Positions 38,501 through 48,890 of a stretch of 64,000 nucleotides of DNA are shown piece by piece. The notes beneath the pieces were generated by a model. It made no database searches. It saw only the letters and a program-made list of their open reading frames with translations, and was not told the origin of the DNA. The position numbers and the translations under genes are program-made. This DNA is from Hirundichthys speculiger (lineage: Eukaryota; Chordata; Actinopteri; Beloniformes; Exocoetidae). The stretch's first letter is position 1; the number at the start of each line of letters is the position of its first letter. The stretch is taken from NCBI GenBank assembly GCA_018398805.1, contig JAGFBZ010001948.1, positions 38,183 through 102,182 on the forward strand, read 5' to 3'.

Positions 38501-38700
38501 AAAAGGCAAAATTGTATATTGCTACCCAAGACAATAATTTACCACACCGGGCAAACTTTTCAAATCTGCAACATCCTGGAACTCCTTACATGTGAAAGTC
38601 TCTCTCAAAAAAAAGAATTGTATATTACTAACCCATATGATAATTTTCTCCAAATATCAGATTTTTCCTGTCACTAAAACTTAATTTGAGCCTGAGAGGG
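35596..38700 (+). mobile_element. piggyBac transposon inside the LINE
   Basis: It is flanked by TTAA at 35,592-35,595 and 38,701-38,704, the obligatory piggyBac target. The inverted ends begin CCCTCTC on each side. It contains a piggyBac transposase at 36,293-38,171 and subterminal repeats of the type TTGCAAATCTGCAAC (35,612-35,630; 35,963-35,980; 38,448-38,475; 38,557-38,588). The 3' non-coding region holds two diverged tandem copies of a ~105-bp unit (38,429-38,640). Confidence 0.93.
36309..38171 (+). pseudogene. piggyBac transposase, two frameshifts
   Basis: Three frames make one DDE_Tnp_1_7 transposase. The frame at 36,309-37,097 gives the acidic N-terminus and FIGLHILM region. A frame from about 37,085 to 37,449 contains SIDEQMIPFKG and the catalytic-aspartate motifs YDFEVYTGKG and FFDNWFTS. 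A frame from about 37,401 to 38,171 contains NNNMGGVDLADM and the C-terminal cysteine-rich finger (CRQCKIGYTQTSCLKCK). The first break is near 37,085-37,090. The second is a 16-bp tandem duplication (37,384-37,399 repeated at 37,400-37,415). All three catalytic aspartates are retained. The coding exon probably starts after an AG acceptor at 36,292, with the first useful ATG at 36,309. Confidence 0.9.
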
Positions 38701-39429
38701 TTAATCTGCATGGATTTTAAGCAGCACATCATGCAGCTGACTCACAACAGAGGACACACCCTGGACCTGGTCATAACTTATGGTCTGTCCGTGGGTGTGT
38801 CCTCTGTTGTTGACCTGGCTGTGTCTGACCACTACTGTGTGTATTTTAACATCACCAGTTTTAGCCACCAGGAGGCCCCGGTGAGAACAGTGAGGAAACG
38901 TTACCTAACTTCTGAAGTGGCTGCAAATTTTATTGAGATTTTACAGAGCACTCCTGCTGAAATTTTACCTGCATCATGTGATTTTATTGTCAATAATTTT
39001 AATGCTATACTAAAGACAACGCTGGACTCAGTGGCTCCGCTTTTAACTAAAATAATAAGTACAAAACCTACAGCCCCGTGGATAAATGACCACACTAGAA
39101 ATTTGAAAAGAAAATGCAGGAGCGCTGATAGGAGGTGGAGAAAAACAAAACTAACAGTTCATTATGAAATATTACGCAACCAACTCAAAACATACAATAA
39201 TGCAGTAAAACAGGCAAGGATATCTCACTTTTCAAAACTAATTACAGACAACAAAAACAACCCCAAATTCCTTTTCTCCACCTTCAGTCTTTTAAACAAC
39301 AACAATTTTAATAAATCCTCCATGACACCAACAGACGCCCTCTGCGAGGACTTTGCAGACCACTTCAGAAGTAAAATCGATAATATCAGATCCAGTCTTT
39401 ACCTCAACAGAATATTACTTTTAACATAA
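38701..39429 (+). pseudogene. LINE endonuclease C-terminus and linker
   Basis: The open frame contains HTLDLVITYGL and AVSDHYCVYF, the last endonuclease motifs of L2-type ORF2, then the basic linker (NLKRKCRSADRRWRK). It terminates early at 39,429; the next piece continues in another frame. Confidence 0.82.
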
Positions 39430-39861
39430 ATGAACCGTTGCTTTTACCAGAGGAAACACTGGAGAGATTTGCCCTGGTTGATGCAAGGACACTTGATCAA
39501 GTTTTCTCTCAAGTAAACTCAACAACCTGCCTTTTAGATCCAATCACACTGTTAAAAACATTCTATGGATTCTTTGAGGAACAGATTTTAAATATAGTAA
39601 ATTACTCTCTCCAGACTGGTGTCTTCCCCACTGCCTTCAAAACAGCAGTGGTGAAGCCCCTTCAGCAGAGGAGTAATCTAGACCCCAACAGTTTTAATAA
39701 TTAGAACTCAGAAACCTGGTCGGCCTCTAAGTGGTTCAGCTCTTATCTCACAGATTGATGTTTCTTTGTAACTATGGATACATGCTCCTCCAGAAGGCAT
39801 AAAATTAAGTGTGGGGTGCCCCAAGGATCAATCTTAGGTCCAATTTTTTTTAAATCTGTGT

Positions 39862-40736
39862 ATGCTTCCCCTTGGGGACGTCATCAGGAGACACGGCATC
39901 AGCTTCCACAGTTATGCAGATGATACGCAGCTGTACATCGGCGTGTCTCCTGATGACACAGGACCAATTGATGCCCTTTTTAACTGTATTTCAGATATCA
40001 AGACATTGATGGCAGAGAATTTCCTACAGCTCAACCAGGACAAAAGTGAGGTCTTAGTTATTGGTCCTGAAGGCAAGAGAGAGAAACTTTCACTAAAACT
40101 ACAAGACTTGAAACCTGCACAATGTGTCAAGAACCTGGGTGTCATTTTTGACTCTGAGCTTAATTTTATTTCTCACATCAAAAACGTAACAAAGATAGGT
40201 TTTTATCATCTGAAAAATATATCCAGAGTCCTCCCGTTTCTCTCTCAGGCTAACACAGAGGTGCTGATGCTTTTATCTCCTGTCGTTTAGACTACTGTAA
40301 TGTCCTTCTCTCCGGTCTTCCCAAAAAGACCATTTCTAATCTACAACTACTCCAGAACTCAGCAGCACGTGTGCTGACAAAGACCAGAGGGCGGGAACAC
40401 ATTACACCAGTTCTAAAATCCCTGCATTGGTTCCCCGTGTGTTGCAGAATCGATTTTAAGGTTCTTTTATTGGTTTTTAAATGTCTTAACGGTCTTGGGC
40501 CATCTTATTTATCTGACCTGCTTTTATCATATCAACCCTCGCGGACCCTGAGGTCCTCTGGTACTGGCCTTTTAATCATCCCAAGAGTTAGAACAAAAAC
40601 CCACGGTGAGGCTGCATTCAGCCATTACGGTCCTCATCTGTGGACCAGCCTGGAGGAGAACATCAGGACCAAAGAGACTGTTGAGATTTTTAAAAGGAGG
40701 CTCAAGACTCACCTTTTTAACCTGCCTTTTACATGA
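39862..40736 (+). pseudogene. LINE reverse transcriptase, C-terminal half
   Basis: Two frames (39,862-40,290 and 40,371-40,736) contain SYADDTQLYIGV with the YADD catalytic box, LNQDKSEVLVIGP, NLGVIFDSEL, and then [20 protein letters not shown] and the C-terminal [10 protein letters not shown]. The RT fingers and early palm are deleted upstream. Confidence 0.88.
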
Positions 40737-41439
40737 TTTCTTTTACTCTTTGTTCTTTTATTCTACTGTTCTTAATCTAATTGATTTTAATGATTTAATT
40801 TAAGTCTTAAATATATTTTAAGTCTTTGCATTTTATTATCATTAGATTTTTACATTTTATTTATAAAGTCTAAACTTTTACATTTTCACATTTTATACAT
40901 TACATTTTATTATTATTTTACCTACTGTCTGTTTTTATCCTTTTTTTTATAATTAAATTTTAAATTTTAATTTTTTAGTTTTTAGCTCCAGTGTCTCCTC
41001 ATGGGGGGCCATCCACACTGCGCCACCTATTTTTACTTTGTGCTGTGAGTGTGCATGTGTGTGCTGTGTATGTGTGGGGGGGAGACGGACGGGTTTTTAT
41101 TATCTGTTATGATCCTGTTTTGTTTTATTTTGTGAAGCACTTTGGGTTGCATTTTTAATGTATGAAAAGTGCTATATAAATAAAGTTTGATTTGATTTGA
41201 TTTGATTTGTTTGTCACAGCTGAGGATTGACTGCGTCATTACAGCAGTGCACCACCTGGATCAAATCAGTGTCAGTGGGAACATCATCAATAATGTTAAC
41301 AGCCTGATTGGATGAATATGATTTTTCTCGGAGCATGCACCATTCTGGGCCAAATGAAAAGCTCTTGTTTAATATATTTACAGAAAGTACTTACTTGTGA
41401 CATCAGCCGTCACCGTGACTCCACCACAGCAGCAGCTGC

Positions 41440-41500
41440 AGGCCATCAGTTCACTGAACAGTGATTGGTGGCAGGTTGGAATAAAAACCAAATTACTGCT
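41440..41500 (+). promoter_or_regulatory. Candidate CCAAT/TATA promoter of secreted-protein gene 1
   Basis: An inverted CCAAT box (ATTGG, 41,463-41,467) and an A/T-rich TATA-like box (AATAAAAA, ~41,480) lie about 90-110 bp upstream of the start codon. Both are conserved in position in the inverted paralogue (TGATTGGTGGCAGGTTGG shared; ATAAATAT there), which suggests function. Confidence 0.5.
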
Positions 41501-41569
41501 GCCCAGACATGCAGAGCAAGTAGCTTCATGGTTGTTGGCTTGTTTTGACCAGACTGCAGGTTCACAGAT

Positions 41570-42728
41570 ATGTCTTGTGGAGTTGGTTTGGGGTGTGTGT
41601 TTGCTGGCATATTTGGAGCAGTGTTGGCTTTATTGACTTGAATTTTATTCATTTTCTTTCTCCTGAACAGGATCTTTCTGGTTTGTTTGCTTCAAGCAGA
41701 GTATGTAGGTTGTTCATGGGCTACAGAAGGTGAATAGAACACAAGTCCTCTTCTGCTGTTATTGACTACAACAGGATTAATATCATTCTCTTCTTCCAGC
41801 AACACAGAACAACAAGCATGATGGCTTCCTGCAACAAGATGGCAGACCAAGAACACTTGGTATCTATCCCCAGAATCAAGTCAGACAAGTCTTCTCTCCA
41901 CGTTCAGTCCAGAGTAGCAGCTTCAGCACAGAACCTGCAGGTCACAGTGGTTCTGGTCAAGGACTTCCTGCTAGTAGCTCCACACAAGCTCTTTCCCAGC
42001 CAGTCCAGAACTCAGTGAGACTAATGAAGAGCAGCTTGGTGTCAAAACCAGGCTGGCAGATGGCATATTCAGAGAAGGTTGATGCTCCAGCTGAGATGAG
42101 GCAGTCAACTTGGCTTTCTTCTGTTGTTGTGAGTGGAGCTTCTTTGAGTCAAAACCGCAAGGATCTCAATGAGATCAACAAAGGAGCCTGGTCATCTCGC
42201 CAGGTTATGCCACACACTAGTAAGAGTCCAGCCAGCAGTTCTACATCTAAAATGCCTTCCTATGAAAGAACGGTCTCATCTTCTGCCTTGTTTACTCCAG
42301 TTGGTCCTGCACCACATGGAAGTTTTGCAGGGATGCAAACATACGCTCGTGGCTCTGCAAAGAGGGTGTCTTCAAGAGGGAGCTATGACACGCCCAAAGC
42401 CACTAGCTTTAAATATCATTCTGGGGTTGAAACGCCATATGCGAGCCGGTATTCTGTGACCGGAGCAAAAACTCAAGGCCACAAATCCAGCTATGCCTCT
42501 GAACCGAATCTACGCAGCAGGCTCTCAGTTCAGGTAGCTCGTAACCTCGCCGAGACTAAGAACAGCGAGGAGGGAGGCTTGGCTCCATCGGCAGTCCATG
42601 AGATCCCTGACCGGTTTGGTGGCTCGCCTATCAGGCGGTTTGCAGTCCAGAAGCCTCAACAGGTCCTCAAACCACCTCCGCAGAGGACGACGCAACACAA
42701 GGCAAATGTTCTTCCAGAACTCAAGTGA
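41570..42728 (+). CDS. Unrecognised secreted Ser/Pro/Gln-rich protein, copy 1
   Basis: Exons 41570-41592, 41671-41729 and 41800-42728, with GT/AG junctions and consistent phases, give 336 residues. The two tiny first exons together make a classic signal peptide (MSCGVGLGIFLVCLLQAEYV) that no single frame shows. The mature part is low in hydrophobic residues and rich in S, P, Q, T and R, with RQVFSPRSVQSSSF, VSKPGWQMAYSEKV, PVGPAPHGS and IPDRFGGSPIRRF. I see no known domain and do not recognise the family. At the 3' end CTCAAGTGAGT can be read either as K-stop or as a GTGAGT donor joining an exon at 42,790-42,829 (348 residues, ending ...SIWE). An inverted paralogue lies at 46,074-47,345. It is probably fast-evolving. 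Extracellular location is inferred only from the signal peptide. Confidence 0.68.
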
Positions 42729-42829
42729 GTACCTGAGGAGTCTGCTGTCCTGACTGAACCTGGTTTGTAATGCATTGTTCTACCTACAGGTGCAGCAGCT
42801 GTCTTTATGGTGGTAGTATCTGGGAATAA

Positions 42830-43040
42830 ATGTAAATGCTTCTAAACCCAATGGCATCTACTGTGTAAATGAACTATGTAATGACTTTGCCATCTTGCTT
42901 GACACAGCCTCAGTCTCCAGCTGGCTGAATTGAGAATCATTGGCTCAAAACTGCTGCAAGGTCTTGTCCAGATGTCAACTGGTGACACATGAGATTCCAA
43001 TTTTTAGCCATAGTCATGCTTCTGCAGTAAATACTGTGCA

Positions 43041-43086
<46 letters not shown>

Positions 43087-43539
43087 TAATGTCAGTTTCA
43101 TTGGTCACCTTACCAGACTGGGAATACCACTGGAACTCCAGAGTTATCTGCTGTGGTCAGTTCAGCTTAATAGACCTGATTTCTCACATAATGGATCCTT
43201 TAAATACTTAAGTTTTGCTCGAGTTGTCCTCGGCAACATCTCTGGAAACCGTAGCCTTTCATAATGACCATGTTTCCTGGTGGGGTTTTCCAGCTTGACA
43301 GAACACTATATTGCCAACATGCTAATGGTAAATGCTTCTACTGAACTCACTGCTGCTCCAGCAAACATGGGAACCTGAAATGATGTTGTGCTGGCCTTAA
43401 AAGGAAGAACTAAACAGCACAACAAACCACGGAAAAGTAAAGAATATGGAGCACAGATACAGTAACAAGGTGCTCCCAAGTAATTATGAATAAGCTGGAG
43501 GAGGAAAGGCAAGGAGAAAAGCAGTGGAGACACCACTCA
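42830..43539. other. 3' flank with long poly-T tract
   Basis: A run of about 42 T lies at 43,043-43,084. No coding signal beyond the possible last exon of the upstream gene. Confidence 0.5.
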
Positions 43540-43659
43540 GATCACGTTGGCGTCCCCCTGCAGTGTAGGCCTATAGCAGCATAGCTATGATGAAGCTGTG
43601 ATTAAGACGAGCCTACTCTAGTCTGAGCTCCTATAACTATTAGCCCCTACACACTATAG

Positions 43660-44030
43660 TTTAGACTAATTGTAGGCTTTACTGAACAAAAATGTTTTCA
43701 ATTTAGTTTTAAAGATGGAGATGGTGTCAGCCTCCTGAACCCAAACTGGGAGCTGGTTCCATAATAAAGGTGCCTGGTAGCAGAAGGCCTGTCCTCCAAA
43801 CCTACTTTTAGATATTCTAGGAACGACGAGTAATCCTGCACTCTGAGAGCAGAGAGCTCTATTAGGAGCATAACGTGCTATCAAGTCTTGTAAATAGAGC
43901 GGAGCTAGGCTATTAAGGGCCTTATACGCGAGAAGGAGAATTTTAAACTCAATTCAAAATTTCACAGGAAGCCAATGGAGGGAGGCTAACAGGGAGAGAT
44001 CTCACTTACAGATTCCTGTCAGCACCCTCG
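43660..44030 (-). mobile_element. LINE reverse-transcriptase C-terminal fragment
   Basis: On the minus strand it reads LQDLIARYAPNRALCSQSAG, then FCYQAPLLWNQLPVWVQ and IFKTKLKTFLFSKAYN with a stop. This is the conserved C-terminus of a fish L2/Rex-like ORF2. It lies between the two paralogous secreted-protein genes. Confidence 0.75.
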
Positions 44031-46073
44031 CTGCTGCATTCTGGATCATTTACAGGCATCAATTTTTTTATCTGAGTGGAGAAAACCCTGTCCCTTTTCA
44101 CCTAAGATTTCTAAGGCCTCCAAATGAGAGAGCTGCTCATCTGCCCGATACTTAATACAAAATCAGAGGAGGATATCCAAAGAATATTTTGTTGGCCAGT
44201 ATGTCCACAATATAATTTTTTTTTTTTTTTTTTTTGCTCGAGAAACACATGTCATACTGATGTTTGCAGGAGCTTCTCGTGGCTTCTACAGTGACAGTTT
44301 CATTTGGGGTTACAGTTTTATCTTTACATAGCAGTCATGTCTGACGGTGTTTCACTGCCACTAGACTTTAGGTCACTGTGGAAACCACTAATTCCCAGTC
44401 AGATCTGTAACTGACCCTCAAGTCAGAACCATGGAAAGCTTTCACAGCCGATCTGTTTTTATGTTCTATGTAACATGCACTTCTGGGCATCAATCACAAA
44501 CTATTACAATATATAACTGTCATAGATGTTGGAAGCTCACTCATGGCTGGAGATAAACAATTTGAATAAGAACTGAGAAATTGTTTAGGTCAGACAATGT
44601 CGATGACAGTGCAGTTGGCCCATTATCTTTGTACTGTAAGAAGAGAGAAACCTTGTGATTTGACTGGTTTTAAAATTGATAAACAGATTAGCTCAGTGAT
44701 TGAAACTAGCTTTTTTTTTTTCATTTATAGCTCTTAAAGTGAAGGCCAACCTTCCTTCTAAAGACTTTCAGATTACTTGCAACTCTCCCTACTTTGGGGT
44801 TGATCAGTTGTTACTCCATATCTGCCCAGACCTGAATATTTTCAATCATTAACACCCCTTTTCTCACTGGCCTTTCCTCCATCTTGGGCATGATACTTAT
44901 ACTTAGCTTTTATTACATGTGTATTGTTTTATTATAGTACTGTTGTGCAGGTTGTTGTATTCATGTGGTTTGTGCCCTCCCTGGATGACATTTAGATCCT
45001 GTTGACTTAGTAAAATTAAGGCCATCACAGCTCACTCCTCACATACCATACCACCTGTTGACAGTGCTTCATAGTCTTGCAGTCTCACACCACCAGAGGA
45101 ACAAATGCCTTCATCCCCTGGGGCACACTGGCCACCTCACTGTGCATTTTATGGGTCTTTCAAAAGGCCATATTTACAAAAGTTTGAGTGTTTTCTTTGT
45201 AGGTTTGGTGTGCCCTCTGGTGGCTGAAGTGTGATATTACTGTAGGAGCAGAAAAAGGTGAGAACACAGTGAGTCTTAGGCAAATGTGACTTCTGAATAT
45301 GCAAAAATAGATCAGTAAAACAAGAAAAGCAGAAGAACACTATTGGAAAAGACTGGAGAGAGAAAAAAAGTGCAGGAAGTGACTTAGTCTTCAGTACCAT
45401 TTCTTGATAGGAAGGACACATTGGGCAATAAAGCGAGTTTCCCCTGTAGGGTGGCTGGACTCAGTCATTCAGGAGAGACCTGGAGGAGAGTGGTGGTTCA
45501 GAAATCTGCAGTTGCCCCTTGGGATGCCCAGCGTTGAGGCCTGAGAGCAGATCCAAGACAGAAGTTTGAGTCTTGACTGGGAATGCTTACATGGACATCT
45601 GGTTTAACTTCGTGTCAATTGCCTGGGCTGCCAACATGTGCAAGTGTCATGGCAGTACCACTTCGAGAAACACATTTACAGAGGAAAAAGCGGAGCATTA
45701 CACATGTCACCTGCTGCATCATCAACTCTGAATAATCCCATTTTCCAATGAAACTTACACTGCTCACTCAAGAAAAAAAAAAAAAAAAATTTCTGCACCA
45801 GTGTGTCACTATTGGAGATTTCAGCCAGTTAAATTAAACTAGCTACCTCAAATTCCCCATATTAAAATTCCCAAGTCTTGACAGCATAATTTGCAGTGCA
45901 GTTGTACACCTGTTAACACTGCATCCTAGTGCACAGCTTGGAGGTGAGAGAGTACTGAAGCCGAGTCTTCCCAATAAAAGAATTATTTTATTTATAAGTC
46001 ATTAAAAATACCACAAATATGAAGATGCTGCTGAGCCCGTTGCTGACAGAAACCCGGATGAGTCACAGCAGTG
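44031..46073. other. Spacer between inverted paralogues
   Basis: I see no exon I can support. There are short poly-T/poly-A runs at about 44,217 and 45,773. A polyadenylation signal of the minus-strand paralogue (AATAAA on the minus strand) lies near 45,988. Confidence 0.4.
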
Positions 46074-47345
46074 TCAAACTCCTGCGATACTCAGGCGGTA
46101 AGGCAGCTTTACTCTCTGCCATTTGGATTCTGGATGAACATTTGGGATCTGTGCATTGAGGGGTTTATATTGGACCATCCTCTGCAGAGGTGATGTGGGG
46201 GGCTGCTGTGGCTTCTGGCCAGCAGGTCTCCTCAGCCGTATAATCACAGAGCCACCAAGATGTTCAGGGATGTTATAGACTGCAAGAGCAGAGCCTCCCA
46301 CAATGCTGCTCCTGGGTACGGCGAGGTTATGAGATCCCTGGACTGGGATCCTGCTGTTGGGGTTCTGCTCAGTGGAGAGCTGGCTGGGTTTGTAGCCCTG
46401 CATCCCACTTGGCTTGTAGCCTTCTTGAGTGTCAGAAGAGTGTTGGCCCACATATGGTCCTCCAGTCTGAGAATAGGAGCTCGTGTATTTAGGTGAATTA
46501 GATTTAGGACTTGATCTTTTTGCAGGACCACTAGCATACGTCTGCATTCGTACAACACTGCCATGTGGTGCAGGACCAACTGGACTAAACAGGACAGGTG
46601 AGGCCCGGTTGTCCATAGTGGGAAGCCATTTTAGATGTAGAGCTCCTGAGTGGACTCTTGTTCGTACCTGGTGTACCCTGCTGAGATGACCATGTTGCCT
46701 TCTTGTTCTCCTGGATGCCTTTTTGGTTTCGACCGTTCCGACTCAAAGAAGCTCCACTCACAACAGCAGAAGAAAGCCAAGTTGACTGCCTCATCTCAGC
46801 TGGAGCATTAACTTTCTCTGAATATACCATCTGCCAGCCTGGTTTTGACACCAAGCTGCTCTTCATTAGTCTCACTGAGTTCTGGACTGGCTGGGAAAGA
46901 GCTTGTGTGGAGCTACTAGCAGGAAGTCCTTGACCAGAACCACTGTGACCTGCAGGTTCTGTGCTGAAGCTGCTACTCTGGACTGAACGTGGAGAGAAGA
47001 CTTGTCTGACTTGATTCTGGGAATAGATACCAAGTGTTCTTGGTCTGCCATCTTGTTGCAGGAAGCCAGCATGCTTGCTGTGGGAGCTCCGTGCTAGAAG
47101 ACAGAAAGTAGCCCCAACATTAGTTTGCTGAGCTTGGACACAATAGCTAGCAACATTCGGTCTCATCCTTACCTTCTGTAGCCCACAAACAGCCAACGCG
47201 CTCTGCTTGAACCAAACAAATCAGCAAGATCCTGTTGAGGAAATGAGACTCTGAAGTCAGCACAAAACAAGAAAAAAAATGAAGTTAAATTTACCTGAAA
47301 CCAGCAGCAAATGCACACATACCCCAAACTAACTCCACAAGCCAT
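46074..47345 (-). pseudogene. Secreted Ser/Pro/Gln-rich protein, copy 2 (frameshifted)
   Basis: Inverted paralogue of the gene at 41,570. Exons 47345-47323, 47231-47173 and 47093-46074 have the same sizes for exons 1 (23 bp) and 2 (59 bp), the same intron phases, and an equivalent signal peptide (MACGVSLGILLICLVQAERV). Long stretches are nearly identical (for example GFLQQDGRPRTLGIY, VSKPGWQM). Between 46,582 and 46,626 this copy has 43 bases where copy 1 has 42, so the frame ending GLTCPV stops and the homologous reading resumes one frame over (PVGPAPHGS onward to a stop at 46,074). It is a pseudogene, or else an assembly indel. Confidence 0.66.
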
Positions 47346-47394
47346 TTCTGGGAACCTGCAGGTTGCTCAAAGTAATGAAAGTGCAGAAGCACTA

Positions 47395-47435
47395 CAGCAG
47401 TGATTTGATATTTATCCCAACCTGCCACCAATCAC
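47395..47435 (-). promoter_or_regulatory. Candidate promoter of secreted-protein copy 2
   Basis: On the minus strand GATTGGTGGCAGGTTGG is followed by ATAAATAT, the counterpart of the promoter at 41,463-41,490. Conservation around the start is higher than in the introns. Confidence 0.45.
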
Positions 47436-48890
47436 TGGTTAATGAACTGACTGTCTGCAGGTGCAGAAGAGAGGTGGCGGCGGTGGCTGATGTCATGAGT
47501 AAAAGCTTTATTCGTTCTCATCTTACTTTGTCTGCTCTGAGAATTATCAGAACTCAGTCTGGATGCAACAAAGAATAAACTCCTTCTCATAGCTCTAACT
47601 ATCACCAAAAAAAAACTATCTTCATGAGCTGGAAATCAAGGAACAACATACACTTATCTCTTTGGAAAACCTGTCATCAGACCACATCTCTTTTGCTGGT
47701 GCTGGTGGGCGCTCCTGTGCATGCTGACTGGCATGTACCTCAGCCCCTGTGGCTGCGCTGTATGGGCCTTCTGGTGGTGGGGGTCGCCATGCTCTCGTCT
47801 CCTATGGGGGTGGTTCTATCTCTTTGGAGACAGCCCGTCTCTTTGGAGGTGGGGCTGCCTCTGTGAGAGTCAACTCTGTCCAGTGCTGGGTACGGCTGGT
47901 GCTGGGCAGTGTTGGACTGTATGGGTGATCCTCCGTGGTGGTGTGGGTGGAGTTGCACCAGCTGTGTGGTTGGGTCCTGCTGCAGCTTTTCGCTCCCCAG
48001 CAGCTGCTGCCGGCTCTTATGGGGTATCCCTCCCTGCCTGGGCTGCTTGGGGGTTCGCCTCCGTGTGCATCCGGGTCAAACACTAGGTTACATGGTAGGG
48101 TTGGAGGTGCTCTTTGTAGTGGGGAACAATGGGGTGGGTGGGTTGCGGCTCAGCAGTGTGTCGCTGTCCTCCTTGCCACCCCCTAACCACTCCTGCTCTC
48201 CAATTTTAATGTGATCACCTACCCTTATTCACTTAGTCGGGGGTCACCCAATACTACAGGTAGCATTACTGTTTTCTAATCGGGGAGTTAGAAAACAGAC
48301 TAAACTTCATCTCACACACGCTAGGGTTTTTGGTCAGGGTCTCCAGGCACCACGGTGTGGACCTGCTGAGGGAGGATCTGGGGATGGGTGCAGTGCCCCT
48401 GGTATTGATCCATCTCCCTGTTCTCCCCCTCTGCCTTTCCTCATGGTCTGGCTTGCTGCACGTGGGTGGCTGGCTCTCAGGTAGGCTATAGTGGTGTGAG
48501 GGCTGCCCCCTCTGGTTCCAGTGGTGGGGGATGGCACACATTGGGGCACTCCAGCCCCATGGTTATTTTGACATCTGGCCCACCATGGTACTTCTTTCCA
48601 ACTGGGTCCCCATAAGAAGTAGTGACCCCCGCATCTGGAGGATATGTGGGGGGGCGGCTCCGGGCCCCACTCTGTGGATTTGGTGTGTCCTTTCCCTCTG
48701 TGCCCTTGGGGCTGGGGGGGGGCATGTGCCTTGCCTTCTGTGTGGTGGTGGTGCGGTTGGGAGGACGGGGTCACCCTTCCCCTGCCCTCGTACCGTACCT
48801 GTGGCGTCGGTGGTACGTTCTGGTGGTGCAGGATGGTGCCTTCCCGGATTGTGGGCCACTCCTCCTTACTGTTCCCTCTGGGGCATGGGG

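Larger units (their letters stand above)
30645..41209 (+). mobile_element. L2-like (CR1 superfamily) LINE, interrupted twice and internally deleted
   Basis: LINE segments lie at 30,645-30,806, 35,381-35,595 and 38,701-41,209. The first two and the start of the third spell an apurinic endonuclease domain (TETWF-like TWFGTD, then TGDFNLHADN, then HTLDLVITYG and VSDHYCV). Next come a linker, a reverse transcriptase with YADDTQLY at about 39,920, and the C-terminal [19 protein letters not shown]. It ends with GTGCTATATAAATAAAG plus a (TTTGA)n tail, the L2-type 3' end. The gaps are a Gypsy element and a piggyBac element. About 39,700-39,720 marks a deletion of the first half of the RT fingers/palm, and several frames are broken. 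It is dead, 5' truncated and older than both insertions. Confidence 0.85.

Noticed and set aside
41818..42018. 66-residue frame MASCNKMADQEHL and its twin at 46,872-47,072
   Set aside because: It lies out of frame with the conserved secreted-protein reading; both copies share it only because the DNA is duplicated.
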